DNA of 64,000 nucleotides, from positions 310,001-374,000 of the forward strand of contig NZ_JANKBZ010000008.1 in NCBI RefSeq assembly GCF_024623785.1, read 5' to 3'. The stretch is from Archangium lipolyticum (GTDB lineage: Bacteria > Myxococcota > Myxococcia > Myxococcales > Myxococcaceae). The translations under genes and the position numbers were made by a program. The notes beneath the pieces were generated by a model, which was not told the origin of the DNA, searched no databases, and worked only from the letters and a program-made list of their open reading frames with translations. Positions 46,957 to 54,431 of this stretch are shown here, in pieces. Each line of letters opens with the position of its first letter. The stretch's first letter is position 1.

Positions 46957-48072
46957 ATGATCGATCGGATGAAACACGGCTTGACGCTCCTGTGGCTGGC
47001 GGCGCTCGCCCTGGGCTGGCCCGCCTCGGCCGCCGACGATAAGAAGGCCCTGCCCGAGGGGTGGTTCGTCACCGAGAGCTCGCCCCAGCTCTACGAGGCG
47101 GGCCTGGACCCCCAGAGCCCATGCGAGGGCAACCGCAGTGCATGGCTGCGCTCGCGCCAGGGGGAGCCCGCCGGCTACGGCACCTTCATGCAGGCCTTCG
47201 GCGCGGGGGCCTTCCGGGGCAAGCGGCTGCGCTTCTCCGCGGTGGTGCGCACCGAGGACGTGAAGGGCTGGAGCGGCCTGTGGATGCGGGTGGAGGGGGA
47301 GGGCTCGCGGGAGCCGCTCGCCTTCGACAACATGCAGTCGCGCGCGCTGGTGGGCACCACGGCCTGCAAGCGCCACGAGGTGGTGCTGGACGTGCCCCAG
47401 GACGCCAGGTCCATCATGGCCGGGCTGCTGCTGAGCGGCACGGGCAAGGCGTGGATCGGCGCCGTGCGCTTCGAGACGGTGGACGACTCGGTGCCCGTCA
47501 CCAACCTGCTCACGGACAGGGCGCGGCGCGACAAGGACGATCCCACCGGGCGCATCGGAAACGTGTGGTTCAACCGCAAGCAGGTGGAGGCCAGTCAGTA
47601 CCGCGCCCTGCTGCGGCCGGATGGCTCCTGGAGCGACAACTACTCGAGCACGCTCTCGGTCAGCGGCGACACGGTGCGGGGAACCTGGAGGCAGTTGCCG
47701 CTCCGCCTCACCGTCAAGGCGGCGGGCAGCACCACCCTCATCGAGGGCCAGTGGGGCACGGAGCCGGTGCGCATCGAGCTGGGCCCGGACAAGCTCACCC
47801 TGAAGCACGGCATCTTCCAGCGGGAGCTGACGCGCGAGGACGAGCGCCCCGAGTACGACCGCAGCTGCATCCGCTACCGGCGCGGCGACGGCCTGTCGCG
47901 GAGCGATGAGCTCGACATCTGCGGCGAGGCGCTCGGCAGGAAGCCGCCGCTGGCGCAACTGGTGATCGCCTTCCTGAACAACGGCTTCCGCGCTGTGCCG
48001 CCGCCGCACGTGCAGATTCCCACACCCTCCACGCCCCCCCGGAACGCGACAGCACCTGGCGGCCAGCACTGA
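46957..48072 (+). CDS. Secreted protein with AraC-effector-like carbohydrate-binding domain
   Basis: 371 residues with a cleavable signal peptide (ending SASAADDKK). Residues 40-190 match a domain often seen in transcription-regulator-like secreted proteins: GYGTFMQAFGAGAFRGKRLRFSA, VVRTEDVKGWSGLWMRVEG, LAFDNMQSR, and VVLDVPQDARSIMAGLLLSGTGKAWIG, a carbohydrate-binding-type jelly roll. The C-terminal half is beta-rich with a Pro-rich tail. Eleven bases after the anti-sigma stop, so probably in the same operon and perhaps a regulated output. The start could also be the ATG at 46969. Confidence 0.8.
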   Translation: MIDRMKHGLTLLWLAALALGWPASAADDKKALPEGWFVTESSPQLYEAGLDPQSPCEGNRSAWLRSRQGEPAGYGTFMQAFGAGAFRGKRLRFSAVVRTEDVKGWSGLWMRVEGEGSREPLAFDNMQSRALVGTTACKRHEVVLDVPQDARSIMAGLLLSGTGKAWIGAVRFETVDDSVPVTNLLTDRARRDKDDPTGRIGNVWFNRKQVEASQYRALLRPDGSWSDNYSSTLSVSGDTVRGTWRQLPLRLTVKAAGSTTLIEGQWGTEPVRIELGPDKLTLKHGIFQRELTREDERPEYDRSCIRYRRGDGLSRSDELDICGEALGRKPPLAQLVIAFLNNGFRAVPPPHVQIPTPSTPPRNATAPGGQH

Positions 48073-48101
48073 CGGGCCGCGCTCGCCCCTGGCGCCGGTA
48101 C

Positions 48102-48124
48102 GCGGGATGTGCTGAGCATCCCGC
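48102..48124 (+). promoter_or_regulatory. Perfect hairpin adjoining the start codon
   Basis: GCGGGATG (48102-48109) and CATCCCGC (48117-48124) pair across a 7-base loop and end two bases before the ATG at 48127. It could be an operator or a structure occluding translation initiation, or the terminator of the upstream gene. Confidence 0.45.
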
Positions 48125-48126
48125 AT

Positions 48127-48786
48127 ATGGAAACGCAAACACGCACCGCGGTGGTGACCGGCGCGAGCGGGCTCGTCGGAGGTTTGCTGCTCGACACGCT
48201 GCTCGCGAGTCCCCGGTACCGGGAGGTTCTCTCCCTGGGCCGGCGCCCGCTGCCGGAACAGCACCCGAAGCTCGTCCAGCGCACGGTGGACTTCGCCCGG
48301 CTCGCGGAGGAGTCCCTGCCCGCCGCCGACGATGCCTTCTGCTGTCTGGGCACCACCATCAAGAAGGCCGGCAGCCAGGAGGCCTTCCGCGCCGTGGACC
48401 ATGACGCCGTGCTGGCCTTCGCCCAGGCCACGAAGAAGGCGGGGGCCCGGCGCTTCCTGGTGGTGACGGCGCTCGGCGCCAACCCACGCTCCCGCGTCTT
48501 CTACAACCGTGTGAAGGGCGAGGCGGAGGAGGCGCTCGAGGGCGTGGGCTTCGAGTCCCTCGTCATCCTCCAGCCCTCACTGCTGCTCGGAGAGCGCGCC
48601 GAGAGCCGTCCGGGCGAGCGGGCGGCCATCATGGCCTCGCGGGTGCTCGCGCCGCTGCTGCGCCCGCTCGCGAGCCGCCCCATCGAGGCGCGCACCGTCG
48701 CGCGGGCGATGGTCGCCCTCGCACTCGATGCGCCTCGGGGTGTGCGGGTGGTGCCATCCGGAGAGCTTCAGGAGCTCGGCCGGTAG
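48127..48786 (+). CDS. NAD(P)H-binding oxidoreductase (HTATIP2/atypical SDR)
   Basis: 219 residues. Rossmann motif VTGASGLVGGLLLD near residue 8, then AFCCLGTTIKKAGSQEAFRAVDHD and the YNRVKGEAEEAL (YxxxK-like) near 128, the pattern of TIP30/HTATIP2-like atypical SDRs. Substrate unknown. ATG 48127 is preferred over GTG 48109 because the preceding residues fall in the hairpin at 48102-48124. Confidence 0.9.
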   Translation: METQTRTAVVTGASGLVGGLLLDTLLASPRYREVLSLGRRPLPEQHPKLVQRTVDFARLAEESLPAADDAFCCLGTTIKKAGSQEAFRAVDHDAVLAFAQATKKAGARRFLVVTALGANPRSRVFYNRVKGEAEEALEGVGFESLVILQPSLLLGERAESRPGERAAIMASRVLAPLLRPLASRPIEARTVARAMVALALDAPRGVRVVPSGELQELGR

Positions 48787-48801
48787 CGCCGGGCGGGTGT
48801 C

Positions 48802-49986
48802 TCAGAAGGTGAAGTCGCGCTCGAAGATCTCACTGGTGCCCACCCGCACCATCAGGTGGGCGGTGCGACCTCCTCCAGTGCCGAGATCGAACTGGAGACC
48901 TTCCGGACCTTGTTGGGGCTTGAGCGAGGGCTTGCCAGGGGCGAGGAACACAGCCGCCGTGACGGTACGCCCCGCGAGGGGTTGAATCAGGAGCCGGGCC
49001 CGCTGACGCTCTCTCACGAGCACCACGCGGAACTCACGCCGCTCCTCCAGCACATCACGCTGCTCGGGATGGCGCGCGGCACCTGGCCTGCGCGCTGGCT
49101 CCGCCGAGCGGGAAGAGCGCGCGGCGGGGGCGGGCCGCTCCTGCTCCTCCATGGCCTGCTCGATGGCGTCGTCTCCCTCCTCCAACGCCCAGATGGCCTG
49201 CGCGCACTCGAGACAGTCCTCCGTATGGCGATCCACCCAGGCCAGCTCGCTCGCGGACATCATCCCCATGTCGAAGCGCCACAACTCCTCTTCGCTCAGG
49301 TGGAGCGGTTGACGCTTGGGGGGAGCTTCGACGGACGCGGTGCTCGACAGGTCCGCGCGGCACGCCGCACAACCTTCCAGATGGGGACTCGGCCGTTCGG
49401 GTTTGTTGCCCAGGGCGGCCATGAAGTCGTCGCACTCGGCCCGGTCGCTGAACCACCAGGCCCGCGCCCGCTCGGCGGCATCGAGCACATCGCGCTCGGC
49501 TCTGCGCTGCGGGTTGAGGGGGATGAACCAACGGGCCTTCGGACGCAGTGCGGTGTCCAGACGTCCCAGGCCCTCGCGAAATGAATTCAACCGCCGTGCT
49601 GTCTCTCCCTCGAGCGGGCCATGAAGTGATTCCCACTGGGAGATGGCGCGGAGGGCTGATTCGGCCCTGTCCCGCGCGGTGAGACCTTCCACGGAGGAGG
49701 TCCGCCACAGCTCGGCCTCTTCTCCTCCGTCCCCGAGCGCCACCTCGGCGGCCTCCTCCGCGGCGCGGAGCAGCGCGGGTTGCAGCGCCTCGGGCTTCTG
49801 CGCCCGGAGCCAGGCGTCGATGTCCTCGCGGGACAGGCCCCGAAGGGCCCGCTCGACACCCTCTCCTCCCAACCGTTCGCCGCGCCGGAGGATGTCTCCA
49901 ATCAGCACGAGCGAGTCATTCTTGGGAGCGCCACCCCGGACGAGCTGCTCACGCCGGGCCTGATAACGAGAGAGTGTGTCGTTCAT
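48802..49986 (-). CDS. Soluble anti-sigma-like protein with two ZAS motifs
   Basis: 394 residues with no membrane helix. Two H-x3-C-x2-C motifs are present, HLEGCAAC near 223 and HTEDCLEC near 270, each like the zinc anti-sigma (ZAS) fold. The N-terminal 200 residues are helical (ARREQLVRGGAPKND, LRRGERLGGEGVERAL). The C-terminal 90 residues form a beta domain (REFRVVLVRERQRARLLIQPLAG). It starts 29 bp after the ECF sigma gene, so a partner switch or cytoplasmic anti-sigma function is inferred. GGAGGAGGG precedes ATG 49986; the 30-residue extension is not coding. Confidence 0.82.
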   Translation of the reverse strand: MNDTLSRYQARREQLVRGGAPKNDSLVLIGDILRRGERLGGEGVERALRGLSREDIDAWLRAQKPEALQPALLRAAEEAAEVALGDGGEEAELWRTSSVEGLTARDRAESALRAISQWESLHGPLEGETARRLNSFREGLGRLDTALRPKARWFIPLNPQRRAERDVLDAAERARAWWFSDRAECDDFMAALGNKPERPSPHLEGCAACRADLSSTASVEAPPKRQPLHLSEEELWRFDMGMMSASELAWVDRHTEDCLECAQAIWALEEGDDAIEQAMEEQERPAPAARSSRSAEPARRPGAARHPEQRDVLEERREFRVVLVRERQRARLLIQPLAGRTVTAAVFLAPGKPSLKPQQGPEGLQFDLGTGGGRTAHLMVRVGTSEIFERDFTF

Positions 49987-50014
49987 CGCGTACCCTCCTC
50001 CGGGTACAAAGGGC

Positions 50015-50677
50015 TCACTCCCTCTCGCCCTCCTTCTGGAGGTCGAGCAGATAGAGCCGCAGGTAGGCCTGTGCACGGCTGACGCGCTTGTACGAGTTGA
50101 CCACGCTGATGTTGAGGCGTCGGGCGCATTCCTCGTGGTCCTCTACGTCCTGGTGGTGGTACAGGTCCCACGCACCCGCTTCCTTGGGATGCTCTTGCTG
50201 GAGACGCTCGAAAGCGCGCCAGTAGACTTCCTGGGCCTCGGTGCGCTCCTCGCGCCGCCGGGACACATCCACCGCGCGGGCCACCTCGGAAGGTGGCTCC
50301 TCCATGACGTCATCGGGGTCCGACGAGGCCGGAGCGAGGTCCTCGCGCTGGCGCCGGTAGAAGTCGATGGCCACGTGCTTGACGATGCGCAGGAAGAACG
50401 TCTTGGGAGACGCGCTGCGCCCGGGCATCTGCTCGGAGACACCGCGGAACTGGTCGAGGCCGCGGTCGAGGAACTTGCCGACCGCGTCCTGGTAGAGCTC
50501 GTCCGCGTCCGCCGGGGAGCCGCGGCCGTAGCTGGCCTGAATCTTGGAGATGACGTAACGGGCCGGACGGGCCCAGCGCTCGCAGAGCGCGCCGAGCGGA
50601 GCCCCAACGGCCTCGCCCGCGGCGCGGCGCTGGAGCACCTCAGCGAAAAGTTCGTCATCCGTGAGTTCGTTGAACAC
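50015..50677 (-). CDS. ECF-type RNA polymerase sigma factor
   Basis: 220 residues from a GTG with GAGG 10 nt upstream. Region 2 (DADELYQDAVGKFLDRGLDQFRG, then PKTFFLRIVKHVAIDFYRRQRED) and region 4 (RLQQEHPKEAGAWDLYHHQDVEDHEECARRLNISVVNSYKRVSRAQAYLRLYL) are recognisable. It is followed by the double-ZAS protein gene in the same direction. Divergent from the large kinase gene at 51027. Confidence 0.88.
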   Translation of the reverse strand: MFNELTDDELFAEVLQRRAAGEAVGAPLGALCERWARPARYVISKIQASYGRGSPADADELYQDAVGKFLDRGLDQFRGVSEQMPGRSASPKTFFLRIVKHVAIDFYRRQREDLAPASSDPDDVMEEPPSEVARAVDVSRRREERTEAQEVYWRAFERLQQEHPKEAGAWDLYHHQDVEDHEECARRLNISVVNSYKRVSRAQAYLRLYLLDLQKEGERE

Positions 50678-51026
50678 CGGAAGGACCTCGGAGCACCGCC
50701 AGGAGGCACGAGCCCCCCGCCTGGGCAGGGTGGGGTTCGGTGAAACGGCGGGTCAAGGTAGCACGACGGCATCCGAAGACAGCCTCCCGAAGACACGGCC
50801 CCGGATGTCCGACAGCAGGCAGACGGGGGGCGTCCAAAAGACAGGGACGGAACCCGCTCCGGGTTCCTGACACCGATTTTCCGGTCCATTTTCGACCCGT
50901 TTTCCCGGTTCCGGGCCCCGCCGGGTGTTTCCGCACAGGGGGACGAGCGGCCTGGACGACCTGAAGGGCCCCATCCGTTGCCGTATTGTCACCCCCTGGA
51001 AACTCCATGGGGAAGGAGGACAGGGA
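50678..51026. other. 349-bp divergent intergenic region
   Basis: No gene is evident. It holds an inverted repeat at 50849-50867 and, further on, a T-rich tract unlike the rest (ATTTTCCGGTCCATTTTCG, about 50877-50895), a reasonable place for a promoter. The minus-strand frame covering it belongs to a shadow of the kinase. Confidence 0.5.
50849..50867. repeat. Palindromic element, possible REP/RAYT-type remnant
   Basis: GGAACCCG (50849-50856) and CGGGTTCC (50860-50867) pair perfectly around CTC. The surrounding GACAGGGAC...TGACACC makes a longer imperfect palindrome. I recall similar GTGTCAGGAACC motifs near transposase-associated REP sequences in other genomes; no second copy is in the window. 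Confidence 0.4.
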
Positions 51027-53570
51027 ATGTGGGGAGCCCACCCGGACGTCGATGCCCCACCTGCTCGGCAGCACGACGCCTGGCCCGAAGAGGTCGCTGA
51101 TACCTGCCTCCTTCTCATGGGAGAACCCCGTTCGGACCTGGCAGGCGTGAGGGCCATGCTGAGCCCCCTGGGCCAGCCAGTACTCGAAGCCGTCGCCTGG
51201 GGCGATCAGCTCGAGGCCCTGCTCGATACGGAGCCCGCCTGTATCCTCGTGGATGCGCGCCAGGGCTGGTCCGTGGGCGTCGAGACGGCCCTGCGCCTGC
51301 GCAACGAGGAGAGGACCCGGCACATCCCCCTCCTCCTGCTCGGAACGAGCGCCTGTGACCAGGCGGACGTGCTGCGCGGCTGTGGACTGAGCACGGTGGA
51401 CTGCCTGCTGGAGCCCATCCACCCGGAGCTCCTGCGCGCCAAGGTGGGGATGTTCATTGAGCTCCAACGGAGGGAGCGCACGCTGCGGGCTGCGCTCGAC
51501 CGGGCCGAGCGCGCCGAAGCGGTGGCACGCGCGAGCGAACGCGTGCTGGGCACCCTGCTGGGAAATCTGCCCGGCATGGCCTACCGCTGCCACAACACGC
51601 CCGGTTCCCCCTTTTCCTACGCCAGCTCGGGCACCCTGGAGCTCACCGGCTACGACCCCGAGGACTTCACCCACCATCTCGCCTGGCAGGAGCTCATCCA
51701 CCCCGACGACATCCGGAGGGTCCACGAAGGCATCCAGATGGCGCTCGACGCACGGACGCCCTTCACCCTCACCTACCGGATCCGCACGCGCACCGGAGAG
51801 GAGCGCTGGGTGTGGGAGCGGGGGGTGGCCATCCAGGAGGGGCCCCAGACCGAGCTTCCCATCCTGGAGGGCTTCATCACCGACATCACCCCGCTGCGCC
51901 GCGCCGAGCAGGAGAGGGAGGCGCTGCTGGCCCAGGCAAGGGCGGAACAAAACCGCCTGGAGACCATCATCCAGCAACTGCCGTGCGCGGTGCACATCGC
52001 CGAGGCGCCCTCGGGGCGGACATGGGCCTTCAATGCCCGGGCCGAGGAGCTCCTCGGACACCCGATGATCGAGGTGCGGGGCCTCCAGGACTTCGCCCGC
52101 TACCGCGCCATCCACGAGGACGGGAGCCGCTACGTGGCGGAGGAGTATCCCATCGCGCGGGTGCTGCTCACCGGGAAGGCCCAGCCGGAAGAGGAGGTGC
52201 TCTATGACCGGCCCGACGGCTCCGTGCGGGTCTTCCTCATCAGCGCCGGACCCATCCTGGATGCACGGGGGCAACTGCAGGCGGTGGTGGCGAGCTTCAT
52301 CGACATCACCCGGCTCAGGCGCGCCGAGCGGCGCCAGGCCTTCCTCGCCTCGGTGAGCGAGACACTGGCCAGCTCGCTCGACTACGAGGCCACGCTCGCC
52401 CATGTGGTGCAGCGGGCCGTGCCCGAGCTCGGGGACTGCTGCACGCTGGACATGCTCGAGCCGGATGGCTCCATCCGCCGGCTGGCGGTGGCCCATGTGG
52501 ACCCGGCCCGGGCGGAGCTCGCCTGGGAGATGGCCCGGCGCTACCCCATCCGCCTCGACGAGAACAGTGGCTCGGGCGCCGTCATCCGCACCGGGAAGAC
52601 GCAGCTGCTGGCCGACGTCCCCGACCAGGCCTTCGTCCAACATGCGCGCGACGCCCGGCACCTGGAGTTGCTGCGAGGGCTCAAGGCCACCTCCGCGCTG
52701 ATCGTCCCCCTGCACGCCCGCGGCCGCACGTTCGGAGCGCTCTCCCTCGGCTACGCGAGCCCGGGCCACCACTACGGCCCGGAGGAGCAGCTGCTGGCCG
52801 AGGATCTGGCGCGCCGCGCCGCGCTCGCGGTGGACAACGCGCGCCTCTACCGCGAGGCCCAGCTCGCGGTGCAGCTGCGCGACGAGTTCCTCTCTGTGGC
52901 CTCGCACGAGCTGAAGACGCCCCTCACGCCCCTGTACCTCAAGCTGTCCGCCCTGTCGCGCGAGCTCCCGCGCTGCTGCGAGGGGGACACCCGCTCCCAG
53001 GGCCTCCAGCGCCATGTGGACGTGGCCCGGCGTCAAGTGCACAAGATGTCCACGCTCATCAACTCGCTGCTCGACATCAGCCGCCTCTCGCAGGGGAAGC
53101 TGAAGCTGGAGCCGGAGGACACGGACCTGGGCGAGGTGCTGGCCGAGGTGGTGGCCTGGTTCGTGCCCGAGGCGGCCCGGGTGGGCTCGGAGCTGCGGGT
53201 GGAGGGAGAAGCGCGGATGCCCGGCCGTTGGGACAGGCTGCGGCTGGAGCAGGTCGTCACGAATCTGCTCTCCAACGCCATCCGCTACGGCGCCGGCCAC
53301 CCCATCGCCGCCCGGCTGGAGGTGGAGGGGGATCTCGCGCGGCTGGTGGTGAGGGACCAGGGCATCGGCATCGCGCCCGAGGCGCAGGAGCGCATCTTCG
53401 GCAAGTTCGAGCGGGCCGTGTCGGACCGTCACTCCGGCGGCCTGGGACTGGGGCTCTACATCACCCGGAGCATCGTGGAGGTCATGGGCGGAAGCATCCG
53501 GGTCGAGAGCCGCCTGGGCGAGGGCTCCACCTTCATCGTCGAGCTGCCCCGCTGTCAGGACACCCGGTGA
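51027..53570 (+). CDS. Large histidine kinase: pseudo-receiver, PAS, PAS, GAF, kinase
   Basis: 847 residues, cytoplasmic. Residues 20-140 look like a receiver domain whose switch lysine is replaced (DCLLEPIHPELL, Glu for Lys), so it may not be phosphorylated normally. PAS domains lie at about 175-300 (FSYASSGTLELTGYDPEDF) and 310-430 (AFNARAEELLGHPMIEV), a GAF domain at about 435-600 (ASSLDYEATLAHVVQRAVPE), HisKA with His627 (VASHELKTPLTPL) and HATPase (NLLSNAIRYG, DQGIGIAPEAQ, GGLGLGLYIT). ATG 51027 has AAGGAGG 7 bp upstream. An orphan kinase, not next to a response regulator. Confidence 0.9.
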   Translation: MWGAHPDVDAPPARQHDAWPEEVADTCLLLMGEPRSDLAGVRAMLSPLGQPVLEAVAWGDQLEALLDTEPACILVDARQGWSVGVETALRLRNEERTRHIPLLLLGTSACDQADVLRGCGLSTVDCLLEPIHPELLRAKVGMFIELQRRERTLRAALDRAERAEAVARASERVLGTLLGNLPGMAYRCHNTPGSPFSYASSGTLELTGYDPEDFTHHLAWQELIHPDDIRRVHEGIQMALDARTPFTLTYRIRTRTGEERWVWERGVAIQEGPQTELPILEGFITDITPLRRAEQEREALLAQARAEQNRLETIIQQLPCAVHIAEAPSGRTWAFNARAEELLGHPMIEVRGLQDFARYRAIHEDGSRYVAEEYPIARVLLTGKAQPEEEVLYDRPDGSVRVFLISAGPILDARGQLQAVVASFIDITRLRRAERRQAFLASVSETLASSLDYEATLAHVVQRAVPELGDCCTLDMLEPDGSIRRLAVAHVDPARAELAWEMARRYPIRLDENSGSGAVIRTGKTQLLADVPDQAFVQHARDARHLELLRGLKATSALIVPLHARGRTFGALSLGYASPGHHYGPEEQLLAEDLARRAALAVDNARLYREAQLAVQLRDEFLSVASHELKTPLTPLYLKLSALSRELPRCCEGDTRSQGLQRHVDVARRQVHKMSTLINSLLDISRLSQGKLKLEPEDTDLGEVLAEVVAWFVPEAARVGSELRVEGEARMPGRWDRLRLEQVVTNLLSNAIRYGAGHPIAARLEVEGDLARLVVRDQGIGIAPEAQERIFGKFERAVSDRHSGGLGLGLYITRSIVEVMGGSIRVESRLGEGSTFIVELPRCQDTR

Positions 53571-53649
53571 CCGCGCGTCCCTGGGCGCGAATCCCATTTT
53601 CGGGCAGCTTCTCCACTCGGGTGCCCGCTCTTTTCGAGGAAGCATCACC

Positions 53650-54354
53650 ATGTCCCGCACCATCGTCGTCGGGGACCTCCACGGCTGTTACGACGAGGCC
53701 CTGGAGCTGCTCGGCCGGGTGGGAGCCACCGCGAGCGACCGGATCATCTTCACGGGTGACCTGGTCGACCGGGGCCCCAAGCGCCGCGAGTGCGTCGAGC
53801 TCGCCATGAAGCACGAGTCCATCCTCGGCAACCACGAGGAGAAGCACTTGCAACAGCGCCGCCGCAAGGACGCCGACCTGCTTCCGGACCACCTGGAGAC
53901 CCGGCAGGCGCTCGGCCCCGAGCACCTGGAGTACTTCGCCACCCTGCCCCTCTTCATCCGCCTGCCCGAGCACAACGCCGTCGTTGTCCACGCGGGCGTC
54001 CTGCCCGGCAAGCCGATCGAGGCGCAGGATCCCTACCATCTGTTGCACGCCCAGTGCGTGAGGCCGCCGGACCGCAAGAGCTTCTGGCCCTCGAAGGCGC
54101 CCGCCGACCACCGCTTCTGGACACACCACTGGAAGGGCCCCGAGCGCGTCATCTTCGGACATACCGTGTTCGACCGGCCGCTCGTCACCGAGCACGCGGT
54201 GGGCATCGACACCGGGTGTGTCTATGGCCGCTCGCTCACCGCGGTGGTGCTTCCCTCGTGGGAGCTCGTCTCGGTGCCCGCTCGGCGGACGTACCGGGGC
54301 GGCAAGGACGTGAGCCTGCTCCCCGTCCACGGCGACGTGAACGTGTTCTCCTGA
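53650..54354 (+). CDS. PPP-family metallophosphatase (ApaH/PrpE/Ser-Thr phosphatase)
   Basis: 234 residues. All PPP motifs are intact: GDLHGCYDE near 8, FTGDLVDRGPK near 36, LGNHEEKH near 59, VVHAGVLPG near 115 and FGHTVFDRP near 174. The family covers Ser/Thr protein phosphatases and Ap4A hydrolases (PrpE, ApaH); the region after GNHE is short, as in PrpE-like and bacterial Ser/Thr phosphatases. Placed near a Ser/Thr kinase gene, it could reverse kinase action, but they are not in one operon. Confidence 0.9.
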   Translation: MSRTIVVGDLHGCYDEALELLGRVGATASDRIIFTGDLVDRGPKRRECVELAMKHESILGNHEEKHLQQRRRKDADLLPDHLETRQALGPEHLEYFATLPLFIRLPEHNAVVVHAGVLPGKPIEAQDPYHLLHAQCVRPPDRKSFWPSKAPADHRFWTHHWKGPERVIFGHTVFDRPLVTEHAVGIDTGCVYGRSLTAVVLPSWELVSVPARRTYRGGKDVSLLPVHGDVNVFS

Positions 54355-54431
54355 ACCGATTCCAGCGCCGGTGGCCCCCCAGCACACCGCGCGCTATGGT
54401 CCCCGCCCTGGAATCTCGATAGGGAATCGGA

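Noticed and set aside
50655-53663. A 1002-residue minus-strand frame over the large histidine kinase
   Set aside because: Same artefact: no domains, composition typical of antisense frames at 70% GC, and the plus-strand kinase accounts for the sequence.
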